From contig NZ_VJVW01000003.1 in assembly GCF_009735585.1 (NCBI RefSeq), positions 1 to 64,000 of the forward strand: DNA of 64,000 nucleotides, in the 5' to 3' direction. Under the pieces are notes generated by a model, which saw only the letters and a list, made by a program, of their open reading frames with translations, did no database searches and was not told the DNA's origin. A program made the position numbers and the translations under genes. Positions 24,626-32,985 of the stretch are shown piece after piece (position 1 is the first letter of the stretch; each line of letters starts with the position of its first letter). The stretch comes from Christiangramia aestuarii. GTDB taxonomy: Bacteria; Bacteroidota; Bacteroidia; Flavobacteriales; Flavobacteriaceae.

Positions 24626-25315
24626 TTATTTTACTTTTTCAGCCTTCATATAAAGTTCGTTGGCCTGGATCTTTTCTATCATATCCTTGCCTTTATCGGC
24701 CATGGCCTTCCAGCTCGCCGAGTTATGGATCTTGTCATAGGTTTCTGAATCTGGCCAGACGCCTTCCATAAAATATTTATACTTGTCATCCTTCTCGGTG
24801 ATCTTATAAAGGTGGTATCCTGCTCCCGGGTAACCTTCATCGCTAATGGCCTGGTTCATCTCCTTTAGGAAATCGTTCAGCTGTTTTTCGCTAACCCCTT
24901 CCGGAAGTTCAAATAAATGAAGGCTTTTCTTGCCGGCAGCCATAGGCTTGTTCTTCATTTCTATCTGTATCACTTCAAATGGCTTGTTCCCAATATTTTT
25001 AGGCTGGTGTTTGGAAGGTCCTACCCAGACCACGTCCCCGGCATTTCCGGCCATTTCCATGGCTTTACCGTCTTCGCCGGTCATATTGGCCTTATAATCT
25101 GTTAGGAAAACCGCTACACCCTCTGGATGAGAATGCATTTTTGATTCTTCGCCCGGTTTGTAATTAATTCGCAATACCCTGACCTTTTCGTTATCTACGG
25201 CCACCTTATAATGCTCGGGATCTATTTTCGTGGCATCCTGAGCAGTCAGTTTAAGGCCGTTGGTGAGGATCAATAATACGAGGCATGATTTTAAAATATT
25301 CATTAGTCTTTTCAT
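24626..25315 (-). CDS. Exported cupin plus dimeric alpha/beta-barrel protein
   Basis: A 229-residue secreted protein with an N-terminal signal peptide (hydrophobic stretch, cleavage near TAQD). Residues about 35-125 are a cupin: HSHPEGVAVFL provides metal-ligand His residues, with GDVVWVGPSKHQP as second motif. Residues about 130-229 (LHLFELPEGVS to KWPDSETYD-like segments) look like a small dimeric alpha/beta domain of the NIPSNAP/ABM type. It is the last gene of a minus-strand series of exported proteins running from 28919. Function unknown; the combination suggests binding or turnover of a small polar metabolite outside the cytoplasm. Confidence 0.65.
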   Translation of the reverse strand: MKRLMNILKSCLVLLILTNGLKLTAQDATKIDPEHYKVAVDNEKVRVLRINYKPGEESKMHSHPEGVAVFLTDYKANMTGEDGKAMEMAGNAGDVVWVGPSKHQPKNIGNKPFEVIQIEMKNKPMAAGKKSLHLFELPEGVSEKQLNDFLKEMNQAISDEGYPGAGYHLYKITEKDDKYKYFMEGVWPDSETYDKIHNSASWKAMADKGKDMIEKIQANELYMKAEKVK

Positions 25316-25332
25316 TTTTCTGGAATTTAAAT

Positions 25333-26274
25333 TTATGTATTACTAAAACTGCTCAATGGTTTTCTCGCAGGATTAAAATCTATGCCCAGGTCCTTCCGGG
25401 CAAGCCTGTTGCTATAGACAAACCTGGGTTTTACCAAAGGCTTTTCTCCGTTGAGCATCCTGGAAATATCTGAGATCTTCCAGCTCTCACTGCTTAAGAG
25501 ATAGTTCTTGCCGTGATTTCCGCTGGTAATTGCGGCTTTATAAACCCCTTCAGCAACATCCTCGACATCTACCAGGGCAAATTCCACGTCTTCATCGAAC
25601 AGGACCTGGGTAAAGGCGTCCTGGGGTTTCCCAGATTTGAACAATTGCTGTAATCCCACCGAAGTGGAGTCTTCCCTTTCCGATAGGGGGCGCCCTATCA
25701 CGGTCACCGGGGAGACACTTACGATCTCGGTATCTACCTTGGTGTTTTCCCTAACGAATTTGCGTACTTTCTGGTCTGCGAAATATTTCGCCTGGGCATA
25801 GGGAATATTTGTTTCGTCAAGGTAGGGTTCATCTTTTTCGGTATAAAGATGATCCGGATCCCTGTTAGCCACGGGATAGGGGAATGAGGTATTGTATGCG
25901 GCCACTGAAGCTACGAACACGATCTTCTCCAGTTCGTTATTCTCCTCTGCTATCCTCAGGAAATTCTCTGTTCCCTTAAGTGTTGGCTCAAAAAGGTCTT
26001 TTTCAGGATCATCTGTCCCTAGTTTAAATGGTGTTCCGCAATGTATAAGTATATCGCAGCCGCTGGAAAAATTCCTTAAGGCGGCGAGATCCTGAACATC
26101 CAGGGCTTTAATGGAAAGTTTCTCCTCATGCCCCAGTTCAAAGAGATGTTCATATTTATGGCTTTTGGAGATATTGGTTACAGAAACCTTGACACTATGG
26201 CCGCTCTCCAGAAACTTTTTGGTGATGTAACTCCCTATAAATCCCGCTCCGCCCGTAATTCCTACGTGTTTCAT
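25333..26274 (-). CDS. NAD(P)-dependent epimerase/dehydratase-type reductase (extended SDR)
   Basis: A 313-residue cytoplasmic extended SDR. It has the Rossmann motif GITGGAGFIGSY (6-17), a catalytic Ser-Tyr-Lys arrangement with YAQAKYFAD near residue 158, and substrate-side residues resembling dihydroflavonol-4-reductase and aldehyde-reductase-like enzymes. It would reduce a ketone or aldehyde, or act as an epimerase, on an unknown substrate. It is the only clearly cytoplasmic enzyme in the surrounding series of exported proteins, lies 8 bp downstream of the SnoaL-like lipoprotein gene, and is followed by the cupin gene after 17 bp. Confidence 0.75.
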   Translation of the reverse strand: MKHVGITGGAGFIGSYITKKFLESGHSVKVSVTNISKSHKYEHLFELGHEEKLSIKALDVQDLAALRNFSSGCDILIHCGTPFKLGTDDPEKDLFEPTLKGTENFLRIAEENNELEKIVFVASVAAYNTSFPYPVANRDPDHLYTEKDEPYLDETNIPYAQAKYFADQKVRKFVRENTKVDTEIVSVSPVTVIGRPLSEREDSTSVGLQQLFKSGKPQDAFTQVLFDEDVEFALVDVEDVAEGVYKAAITSGNHGKNYLLSSESWKISDISRMLNGEKPLVKPRFVYSNRLARKDLGIDFNPARKPLSSFSNT

Positions 26275-26282
26275 GATCTGGA

Positions 26283-26819
26283 TTAATTAGAAGCTGCATT
26301 AATGGAATCCTGTTTTGCCTTCTGCTCCATCATGTCCTGCATTGCCATGGTCATGATCGCATTATCCCAGTATCCATGCTCCCTTACGATCTTACCGTTC
26401 TTAAACTGGGCGGTGAGATGTACGGGAATGGTAACCTCCTTATCGCTTTCCGAAAGCTTGGCCTTCCAGTCGCCCCAGTAATTCACCCAGGTATTCCCGT
26501 CGTCGGTGAGCACCATTTCAAATTCGTCTTCTGAATCTACAAAACCATATTCCGAAAGATCAGCTAAATCCTGTTCGTGTCGTTTTATGATATCTGAAAT
26601 ATTCTTACCATCGGTGCTGTTATGATAGATCTTGGCGGTATCGGCGTAATGTTTTTGCATGGCCTGCCAGTCACCTTTTTCATAATCAGCTATAGCTGCT
26701 TTCAGGGTATTGATCTCCTCAGAATCCTGGGTGTATCTTACCTCTTCCTTTTCCTTGCTGGTATCTCCGCAGGAAGCTGCAAGGCCAGCAATTAATAATA
26801 TTAATATGAACTTTTTCAT
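26283..26819 (-). CDS. SnoaL/NTF2-like lipoprotein
   Basis: A 178-residue lipoprotein whose lipobox Cys lies in LAASCGDTS (about residue 17). The mature part has the NTF2/SnoaL cone-fold pattern: an opening helix with ADYEKGDWQAMQKHYADTAKIYH, then beta strands (TWVNYWGDWKA, VHLTAQFKNGKIV) and EHGYWDNA. Such domains often act as small-molecule-binding scaffolds or weak isomerases. It follows a 260-residue exported protein by 5 bp. A second NTF2-like gene at 27712 stands in the same relation to that protein's paralog, so the two-gene module seems duplicated. Confidence 0.65.
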   Translation of the reverse strand: MKKFILILLIAGLAASCGDTSKEKEEVRYTQDSEEINTLKAAIADYEKGDWQAMQKHYADTAKIYHNSTDGKNISDIIKRHEQDLADLSEYGFVDSEDEFEMVLTDDGNTWVNYWGDWKAKLSESDKEVTIPVHLTAQFKNGKIVREHGYWDNAIMTMAMQDMMEQKAKQDSINAASN

Positions 26820-26824
26820 GATCT

Positions 26825-27607
26825 TTAGTCTTTTGCAATATTTGTATTAGATGGTTGATAGGCCAGGTCTGGTCTCATTCCACCGCGTTTCACCGTATAG
26901 GCTTCAACATATTCTAAAACCTCGTCGAAGGCTTTCTTTCCTTCTTCAGCCAGTAATTTCTGGTTTTCCAGGGCCATATTATCATAATCTGCCGCGTCTT
27001 TGGCTGAAATTACCGCGGTATAGAAGTCCCCAACATTTCCGAAGCCACTGCGGTAAATGCGGTAATGCATTTTTGAATTCTTGGAAGCAAAAAGCTCCTT
27101 CAGGCTTTTAAGTTTAGCCTCTAATTTCTGGGTATTTCCTGCAGAAACATCCATCCTGTGCCATACGCGGTATTCTTTCCCGGGGGTATTTGTGCTAAGG
27201 CCATCTGGCATATAAGAAAGAGCAGGCACGAGCATGCTAACATAATCGCCGTGCTTGTCGTAACATTTATTGAAATTCTCGAACATCCTGGTGAACTTTT
27301 CATCACCTACTTTTTCTCTCAGATCTTCAAAATTCATTTCCTGGATCTGTGCAAGATTTTCTATAGGGGTGATCGCCAGATAGGTGCCATCGTCCATGGA
27401 GGCCACGGCCCACTGAATTCCCTGTACGTTATTGTTCTTACAGGCGTCTACAAGCTCCTTGGAAGCCTTTTCATACTCCTCGAACATGGCAGGTTTCACC
27501 TGGTCCTCGTGTATTAAATATGCCTGTGCTTTACCTTCCTGGGCCATGAGACTGCCACTTACAAGAAGACAAATTAGAATACTGGTAATCATACTGCTTA
27601 CTTTCAT
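26825..27607 (-). CDS. Exported two-domain alpha/beta protein, paralog A
   Basis: A 260-residue secreted protein with a signal peptide (SGSLMAQ cleavage region). It consists of two similar alpha/beta halves (about 28-125 and 145-245) resembling NIPSNAP/dimeric alpha-beta barrel folds. YLIHEDQVKPAMFEEYEKASKE in the first half is typical of the antiparallel strand and helix of that fold. It shares clear similarity throughout with the protein encoded at 28155-28919 (shared HEDQV/HEDHV, HGDYV/HGDYI, LSYMP, HYRIYRSGFGN/HYRLYKSGFGN). Function unknown. It is part of a tandemly duplicated module. Confidence 0.6.
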   Translation of the reverse strand: MKVSSMITSILICLLVSGSLMAQEGKAQAYLIHEDQVKPAMFEEYEKASKELVDACKNNNVQGIQWAVASMDDGTYLAITPIENLAQIQEMNFEDLREKVGDEKFTRMFENFNKCYDKHGDYVSMLVPALSYMPDGLSTNTPGKEYRVWHRMDVSAGNTQKLEAKLKSLKELFASKNSKMHYRIYRSGFGNVGDFYTAVISAKDAADYDNMALENQKLLAEEGKKAFDEVLEYVEAYTVKRGGMRPDLAYQPSNTNIAKD

Positions 27608-27711
27608 AATTGAACTTTTAGAGTGATTTGTAATTATTGAAATTGCCAGGCAGGGTAGGTAGCAGCAGAGTAAATGCAGGGTATTTTGAACTTATTTCAC
27701 GAATGATGATT

Positions 27712-28143
27712 TTATGGTTTTGGCCAGCGGTAGCTTTTGGTAACTCTCCATTTGCCATCCTTTCTTTCCGCGATATTTACCACCTCGATATCCCGGGTGT
27801 TATCCTCACCGTTAATATTCACGAAAACCTTGTCATGGTAAAAGAAGATATCATCTGTTAGCTGGTCTTCCGAGACGTTTTTGAAATCGATCCTTCCGCT
27901 ATTCTCTTTAAAAAACCCGTTGTAGAGATTCCTGATCTCGGCAGTTCCATTAATCATAGATCCATCTGTGTGGTGGATACTTGCATCATCTGAATAGATT
28001 TTAAGAATAGCTTCGGTATCTTGATTGGCGAAAGCTTCAGAATAAGCATCCCTCAGGTCCTGTAGACTTTTGAATACGGTCTGGGCATTGGTCGTCATGG
28101 CCATAAATAGAAGGCCAAGGACTATAAAAACTGTTCTTTTCAT
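27712..28143 (-). CDS. Exported SnoaL/NTF2-like protein (DUF4440-type)
   Basis: A 143-residue protein with a signal peptide ending around MTTNAQ. The mature domain has the DUF4440 pattern: helix LQDLRDAYSEAFANQDTEAILKI, YSDDASIHHTDG, GTAEIRNLYNGFF, and closing strands IEVVNIAERKDGKWRV. It likely folds as an NTF2-like cone that binds a small ligand. It lies 11 bp after paralog B and 104 bp before paralog A, which supports a duplication of a two-gene unit. Unlike the gene at 26283, its signal lacks a lipobox Cys, so it is probably soluble in the periplasm. Confidence 0.65.
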   Translation of the reverse strand: MKRTVFIVLGLLFMAMTTNAQTVFKSLQDLRDAYSEAFANQDTEAILKIYSDDASIHHTDGSMINGTAEIRNLYNGFFKENSGRIDFKNVSEDQLTDDIFFYHDKVFVNINGEDNTRDIEVVNIAERKDGKWRVTKSYRWPKP

Positions 28144-28154
28144 ATTAGTATTTT

Positions 28155-28919
28155 TTAATTATTCATGTATGATAAATCAGGCATAATATAGCCGGTTACC
28201 TTTTCTGTATCCCTGAAGTTGTTCTCTACCTTGTCCAGGACGGCCTTACCTTCATCGCCAATAATGTCTATGTTCTTTTTACGTTTTTCTTCCATCTCTG
28301 CCGGGCTCTTTGCAGCTACCGCCACCATGAAATAATAGCCCATATTGCCGAAACCGCTTTTGTAAAGCCGGTAATGCAGGTTGGAATTTTTTTCTGAATA
28401 TAATTTCTTGACCTCCCGCGCTATTTCCTCGGCTTTCTCACCTTCTCCAGGCGGAATATGGTAATAGGTGAGCTCCCTGTAGTGTTCGCCTTCAGGGGTC
28501 ACGGTCATCCCATTAGGCATATAGGAAAGTTCGTTGTCCAGCCGCAGGATGTAATCTCCGTGTTCAGAATAAGTGCCGTCAAAACTATCAAAGAGTTTAT
28601 CGAATTCTTCTTCACCCATCTTTTTTTCAAGTTCATCAAAAGGGTTTTTATCGAGTTCGGCCATATTCTCGATGGGAGAAAGGTACATTACGCGGTTGTT
28701 GTCTGCGACAAAAGTGATCCAGCTCATATTCTTCATGTTCTGGTCTTTCGCGGCTTTCACTATTTTCTTATCACCTTCCTTATGTTTATCCATCATACCC
28801 TCTTTTACATGATCTTCATGTACCACGTAAAGCTGGTAACGGTCGTTCTGAGCCAGGGCTTTGACATTCAAGAACATTAGTAGAATAAGCCCTGCGATTA
28901 GAGTTTTAACTGACTTCAT
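28155..28919 (-). CDS. Exported two-domain alpha/beta protein, paralog B
   Basis: A 254-residue secreted protein, first gene of the minus-strand series. The signal peptide ends near VKALAQN. The two repeated alpha/beta halves and several exact matches (HGDYI, LSYMPNG, SGFGNMG) make it a paralog of the protein at 26825-27607. Acidic and basic residues are abundant and no catalytic motif stands out. The series of six genes downstream (B, NTF2-like, A, NTF2-like, SDR, cupin) is closely spaced and probably one transcript. The LytTR-type regulator gene directly upstream on the same strand may control it. Confidence 0.6.
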   Translation of the reverse strand: MKSVKTLIAGLILLMFLNVKALAQNDRYQLYVVHEDHVKEGMMDKHKEGDKKIVKAAKDQNMKNMSWITFVADNNRVMYLSPIENMAELDKNPFDELEKKMGEEEFDKLFDSFDGTYSEHGDYILRLDNELSYMPNGMTVTPEGEHYRELTYYHIPPGEGEKAEEIAREVKKLYSEKNSNLHYRLYKSGFGNMGYYFMVAVAAKSPAEMEEKRKKNIDIIGDEGKAVLDKVENNFRDTEKVTGYIMPDLSYMNN

Positions 28920-29072
28920 AAGATTGATATTATTGGTTTCAAGGCTGGAATTTAGTAAGTTATCCCGGCCTGAAATTGGAAATTAGGACGAGCCTGCCCG
29001 AATACTTTCCGGGATAGCCTTAAATCTTTCCGAAGGGATCTATTTCTTTAGAACAGGAATGTTTGAGGAATT

Positions 29073-29783
29073 TTAAATAACGCGCAGGTGTTTGAAAAGC
29101 TCGGCCCGCATGTTTTTACTAAGCGGCAGGGAATGCGAACAGATCACTACGTGATTTCCGCCAATTTCGTCTATATGCGAGATATTGGCGATATAGGAAC
29201 GATGTATACGCAGGAACCTGTTGTCTGATAACTTTTCATCAACCTCTTTCAGGGTGGTTACCAGCAGGTATTTTTTATTTCGTGAAAAGACCTTACAGTA
29301 ATTCCGGTCTGCTTCAATATACTGTATATCGTCTAGCGCAAGCCTTATCATCTTTTCATGATGCCGAATAAATATGCGATCGTTCATGATATAATGTTCA
29401 TCCGGGTTCAGAAGGTTTTCTTCGCTTTCCGTTTCAGTATTTTCCGCAGCAGGATCAGCAACAGCCTCCAGTTTTTTGGTTCTTCGCTTAAGCGAGCGGG
29501 GCAAGAGACGGTCTATGGCTTCGGCAGTTTGTTTATTGAAATAAATAATAGGGGAGCAGAGCTTACTTTTTGCCGAGAGAGCTTCGATTCCATTGAGCTG
29601 GCCTTTCAACTGGTCATCCAGCAGGATCAGGTCTGGAACTTCCTGCTCCATGAAATGCAGGGCGTCTTTTGCCCTGGAGAAAATCCCGGTGATATTATAA
29701 CCCAGCTTATAGAGTTGCAGGGACAGTTTTGCAGCCATGGGAATATCCCTTTCTACGATTATTATTTTTTCCTCTGCCGCCAT
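29073..29783 (-). CDS. LytTR-family regulator with shortened receiver domain
   Basis: A 236-residue DNA-binding regulator. The N-terminus begins like a response-regulator receiver (IIIVERDIPMA, LILLDDQL with candidate phospho-acceptor Asp56). After the fourth strand (SPIIYFNKQ) the domain stops: helix 4, strand 5 and the conserved Lys are missing, replaced by a charged linker (about 90-130). The C-terminal LytTR domain (about 135-236) is intact, with IQYIEADRNYCKVF and FLRIHRSYIAN motifs. No histidine kinase gene is adjacent, so it may be phosphorylation-independent. Its position upstream of the exported-protein operon suggests local control. Confidence 0.8.
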   Translation of the reverse strand: MAAEEKIIIVERDIPMAAKLSLQLYKLGYNITGIFSRAKDALHFMEQEVPDLILLDDQLKGQLNGIEALSAKSKLCSPIIYFNKQTAEAIDRLLPRSLKRRTKKLEAVADPAAENTETESEENLLNPDEHYIMNDRIFIRHHEKMIRLALDDIQYIEADRNYCKVFSRNKKYLLVTTLKEVDEKLSDNRFLRIHRSYIANISHIDEIGGNHVVICSHSLPLSKNMRAELFKHLRVI

Positions 29784-29835
29784 CCGGTATATTTTTTATA
29801 AAGATACTGAAACTATTGGTAATCAGTAATTTATA

Positions 29836-30477
29836 TTATCGCTTGCGTTTGCTGCTTTTCGGATGCACAGGATAAAATGAAGGCAGGGTAAGATGATATT
29901 TTACTGCCAGGATCCTTATTCCTATAACGATAAGGGATGTTACCAGGTAAATGATATCTGCGTCTACATTCAGGTCATAAAGGGTGACATACACCAATGC
30001 TCCTATAAGACAGGCGGTGGCATAGATCTCTTTCCTGAAGATCACCGGGATCTCGTTACATAAAATATCCCTTATTACCCCTCCAAAGGTACCCGACATC
30101 GCACCCAGGGCCACCGAAATGATCGGGTCCAGGCCATTGACGATCCCGGTCTCAACTCCTGTAATGGTAAAGACCCCCAGCCCGATAGTATCAAAAAGGA
30201 ATAGGGATTTTTTCAAATAATTGAGCTTGTTCCTGAATATGATCGCGAAGATGGTAACTACCCCAATAAGGTAAACATATATGGTATTTTCCATCCAGCT
30301 AACCGGGGTGTTGCCCACGAGTATATCCCTTATCGTACCACCTCCAATAGCGGTAACGAAAGCAATGATGAAAATGCCAAAAGGATCCAGCCTGCGGTTC
30401 ATGGCTGAAAGGGCTCCTGAAATTGCAAAAGCAATGGTTCCCAACACATCCAGTATGTTGAATAAACTCAATTCCAT
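29836..30477 (-). CDS. TRIC-type (YadS/YicG, UPF0126) membrane channel protein
   Basis: A 213-residue membrane protein with seven helices in two related halves of three helices plus one. The half-motifs AFAISGALSAMNR, AIGGGTIRDIL and GTFGGVIRDILC are typical of the bacterial trimeric intracellular cation channel family, also annotated as UPF0126 or glycine permease-like. The Gly-Gly pairs kink the second helix of each half to form the pore. The start is put at the ATG at 30477; the in-frame TTG three codons upstream is less likely. A -7 box ends only 6 nt before the ATG, so the mRNA may have almost no leader. Confidence 0.85.
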   Translation of the reverse strand: MELSLFNILDVLGTIAFAISGALSAMNRRLDPFGIFIIAFVTAIGGGTIRDILVGNTPVSWMENTIYVYLIGVVTIFAIIFRNKLNYLKKSLFLFDTIGLGVFTITGVETGIVNGLDPIISVALGAMSGTFGGVIRDILCNEIPVIFRKEIYATACLIGALVYVTLYDLNVDADIIYLVTSLIVIGIRILAVKYHLTLPSFYPVHPKSSKRKR

Positions 30478-30483
30478 GCTTGG

Positions 30484-30491
30484 CAAAGGTA
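30484..30491 (-). promoter_or_regulatory. -7 promoter box very close to a start codon
   Basis: On the minus strand TACCTTTG fits TAnnTTTG exactly and is followed by CCAAGC and the ATG at 30477. A TTCG at about 21 nt upstream may serve as -33. Transcription would begin at or next to the start codon. Confidence 0.4.
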
Positions 30492-30633
30492 ATTTTATCT
30501 TTTAATTTTGTTCGAAGTGTGGCGGTTTTCTGTCATTATTTTCAGGGGTTATTAACAAATAGACTATCTTAATAACAAAACCTGTAAGTTTTCTACTAAA
30601 CTTCCTACTTTTAAACAGTGAAAAATAAGTACA

Positions 30634-31626
30634 ATGAGTGAGAATATAGAAAGAGTTAAATGTTTGATCATAGGCTCAGGTCCTGCCGGATATACGGCGG
30701 CGATCTATGCCTCCCGTGCCGACCTTAAACCTGTAATGTATACTGGTTTGGAACCTGGCGGACAGCTTACTACTACCACCGAGGTAGATAACTTCCCTGG
30801 TTACCCGCAGGGTATAGACGGTCCCAAGATGATGATGGACCTTCAGGAGCAGGCTGAGCGTTTTGGAACCCAGGTTAGGATCGGGATGATCACCGAAGTT
30901 GATTTTTCTAAAGAAGTAGGTGGAATTCATAAGGCCTGCGTTGATAATAACAAATGGATCGAAGCTGAATCTATTATCATTTCTACTGGTGCTACCGCGA
31001 AATATCTAGGATTACCTAGTGAGCAGAGACTGCGTGGAGGTGGAGTTTCTGCCTGCGCCGTTTGTGACGGATTTTTCTATAAAGGACAGGACGTAGCCAT
31101 TGTTGGTGGTGGAGATACCGCTGCTGAAGAAGCTACTTACCTGGCTAATATCTGTAACAAAGTGACCATGCTGGTGCGTAAGGATTATATGAAAGCTTCC
31201 AAGGCCATGCAGCACAGGGTAGAGAATACCAAGAATATCGATCTAAGGTATAATACCGAGGTGGATGAGATCCTTGGAGACCAGGTGGTGGAAGGTCTTA
31301 GAATGGTAAATAACCAGACCGGAGAGAAGGAAGAGATCGATATCACAGGTTTCTTCGTGGCAATTGGTCACAAGCCAAATACCGATATTTTCAAGGACTG
31401 GATCACTATGGATGATACCGGCTATATCATTACCGAAGGTAAATCTACCCGAACAAATATTCCGGGAGTATTCGCTTCTGGAGATGTTCAGGATAAGATC
31501 TATAGACAGGCAGTAACTGCAGCCGGAACAGGATGTATGGCCGCTCTTGATGCTGAGCGTTACCTGGCAGAGATAGAAACCGAAGAAGATATTGAAAAAC
31601 CTCAGACAAGGCCCGAGACGGTTTAG
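30634..31626 (+). CDS. trxB: Thioredoxin-disulfide reductase
   Basis: A 330-residue FAD/NADPH flavoenzyme that reduces thioredoxin. It shows the FAD-binding motif IIGSGPAGYTAAIYASRA (about 12-29), PGGQL, the redox-active pair Cys141-Ala-Val-Cys144, the NADPH motif VGGGDTAAEEA and the C-terminal FAD motif FASGDVQD. Length is near the usual 310-320, with a short acidic and Glu/Thr-rich C-terminal tail. An imperfect -7 box (TACTTTTA) lies about 20 bp upstream. The gene is monocistronic and ends in a strong terminator. It supplies reducing power for thiol homeostasis, which here could include persulfide handling. Confidence 0.95.
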   Translation: MSENIERVKCLIIGSGPAGYTAAIYASRADLKPVMYTGLEPGGQLTTTTEVDNFPGYPQGIDGPKMMMDLQEQAERFGTQVRIGMITEVDFSKEVGGIHKACVDNNKWIEAESIIISTGATAKYLGLPSEQRLRGGGVSACAVCDGFFYKGQDVAIVGGGDTAAEEATYLANICNKVTMLVRKDYMKASKAMQHRVENTKNIDLRYNTEVDEILGDQVVEGLRMVNNQTGEKEEIDITGFFVAIGHKPNTDIFKDWITMDDTGYIITEGKSTRTNIPGVFASGDVQDKIYRQAVTAAGTGCMAALDAERYLAEIETEEDIEKPQTRPETV

Positions 31627-31646
31627 GTTTGAAATGGTTATAAAAC

Positions 31647-31675
31647 AAAAATCCCGCTCATGGCGGGATTTTTTA
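31647..31675. terminator. Bidirectional terminator after trxB
   Basis: AAAAATCCCGC, TCAT loop, GGCGGGATTTTTT: an 8-bp GC-rich stem with A- and T-runs on either side, serving trxB and the convergent lipoprotein gene. Confidence 0.9.
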
Positions 31676-31688
31676 TTTCCTGCGAGGT

Positions 31689-31991
31689 TTAGTTATCGGT
31701 CTTTACCTTGACCTCTCCATCGTCTACCTTTATTTTAGATTCGCTTCCATCTGCGCGATCTACTTTTTTCTTGTATTCTCCATCGTCTTTTTTGATCTTG
31801 ATCTCATCTCCCTCGGGAGTTTCAATTTTGATCTTATCTCCATCGTCCTTGACTTCTACCTTGTTATCGGGGTCTTCCATCATACGCTGCACCTCGCTCT
31901 TTTCCTCGTTATCGTTATCGGTATTTCTACAGCTAACTAATCCGCTGATCAGGGCAAGTAAGATCAGACTGTTTTTCAATAAATATTTCAT
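31689..31991 (-). CDS. Small, highly charged lipoprotein
   Basis: A 100-residue lipoprotein with a signal ending in GLVSCRNTD (Cys at about residue 21). The mature part is almost entirely Asp, Glu and Lys, with short alternating repeats such as VEVKDDGDKIKIETP, DEIKIKKDDGE and KIKVDDGEVKVK, which suggest a repetitive beta-strand (beta-helix-like) surface. No family is recognised. It is followed convergently by trxB and preceded, 85 bp upstream on the same strand, by the GIN-domain gene. It may be an outer-membrane-associated structural or metal-buffering protein; this is speculation. Confidence 0.6.
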   Translation of the reverse strand: MKYLLKNSLILLALISGLVSCRNTDNDNEEKSEVQRMMEDPDNKVEVKDDGDKIKIETPEGDEIKIKKDDGEYKKKVDRADGSESKIKVDDGEVKVKTDN

Positions 31992-32076
31992 CCTTTCAAT
32001 ATTTAGAATTCGAGGGTAAAATTAGTCTATCGCTGAAATTCCTGCTCGGTTTTCTGAAAACTTTAATAGTAAATTC

Positions 32077-32922
32077 CTAGTTGAAAAGCCCTTTGCTGAA
32101 TTCTTTTTTTACCAGGCTGGCCTCGTCCTTGAATTCAATAAGTTCGATCACCGGTTCATTGTAAATGTCGATCTCGCTCTTTCCGTTGGCTTTAATTTTT
32201 AGGCTTTCGGTGGCATTTACCTTCACTTCTGAATCTCCCTGCGCCAGAACATCGGCCTTGATACTGGTAAGATTCTCTCCGTCGAATTTAGAAGACTGGT
32301 CGGCCCTAATTTTGAATTCCTGTACATCTCCATCTATTCTTGCCGAGGCCTTTTCATAAATATCTACATTGAATACCGGCGCGTTTACCAGTGCCTTTAC
32401 TTCTGAAGACTGGTTTAATTGCCAGTTAGCTTTACTAGCGGTGATGTTGAGTTCAGATTTGGCATCATCGCTCTGTACAAGATTGAAGGTCTTAGCGGTT
32501 AGGGTTAAAAATGCCTGCGCATCTTTCCTGGTGGTAAGATCAAAATCACCAAGGTAAAGGTCCTGTAAGGAACTTAGTTCCACCTCACCGGCTATGCTTA
32601 TGTTCTTCAGGGTATCTGCAAAAGTTATTCTAAGTTCCTTTCTTTTGCTGCTTTTAATTTCCTTAATGGGTTTTATAAGAAGCACGCCATCTACAACATC
32701 GGTCTGGATAAGGTCGTGCAGGTTATCGTCTGCCTCGATCTCGATCATGGGTTTACTGCCTTTGAGGATGCCTATCTTAAAATCACCTTTAGCCTGTATA
32801 CTGTGAAAGGAGTTGATATCATATTGTTCGGTCTTTACATTCCTGCTACCTTTTACTTTGTCCTGGGCTTTACAAGAAATGAAAATGATCAATAAGAGAA
32901 GGGGGAGTTTTTTTAGCATCAT
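32077..32922 (-). CDS. GIN-domain (DUF2807) putative adhesin lipoprotein
   Basis: A 281-residue protein with a lipoprotein signal (FISCKAQ, Cys at about residue 17). The body is a right-handed beta-helix of the DUF2807/GIN type: FHSIQAKGDFKIGILKG at the start, then repeating strands such as LKNISIAGEVELSSL and IKADVLAQGDSEVKVNATESLKIKANG-like turns. Such domains are found in putative autotransporter heads and often sit beside PspC/PadR genes in Bacteroidota, as here. A hairpin terminator separates it from the PspC group upstream, so expression may be partly independent. Function unknown. Confidence 0.75.
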   Translation of the reverse strand: MMLKKLPLLLLIIFISCKAQDKVKGSRNVKTEQYDINSFHSIQAKGDFKIGILKGSKPMIEIEADDNLHDLIQTDVVDGVLLIKPIKEIKSSKRKELRITFADTLKNISIAGEVELSSLQDLYLGDFDLTTRKDAQAFLTLTAKTFNLVQSDDAKSELNITASKANWQLNQSSEVKALVNAPVFNVDIYEKASARIDGDVQEFKIRADQSSKFDGENLTSIKADVLAQGDSEVKVNATESLKIKANGKSEIDIYNEPVIELIEFKDEASLVKKEFSKGLFN

Positions 32923-32949
32923 TAGATTTAGATTTATACCAAATATAAC

Positions 32950-32973
32950 AAAAGCCCCTAATTAGGAGCTTTT
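32950..32973 (-). terminator. Terminator after the PspC operon
   Basis: AAAAGC, C, CCTAATTAGG, A, GCTTTT on the plus strand: a near-perfect palindrome with T-rich sequence beyond it in the minus direction. It ends the small gene at 32986 and precedes the GIN gene. Confidence 0.7.
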
Positions 32974-32985
32974 GATCTTTAATTA

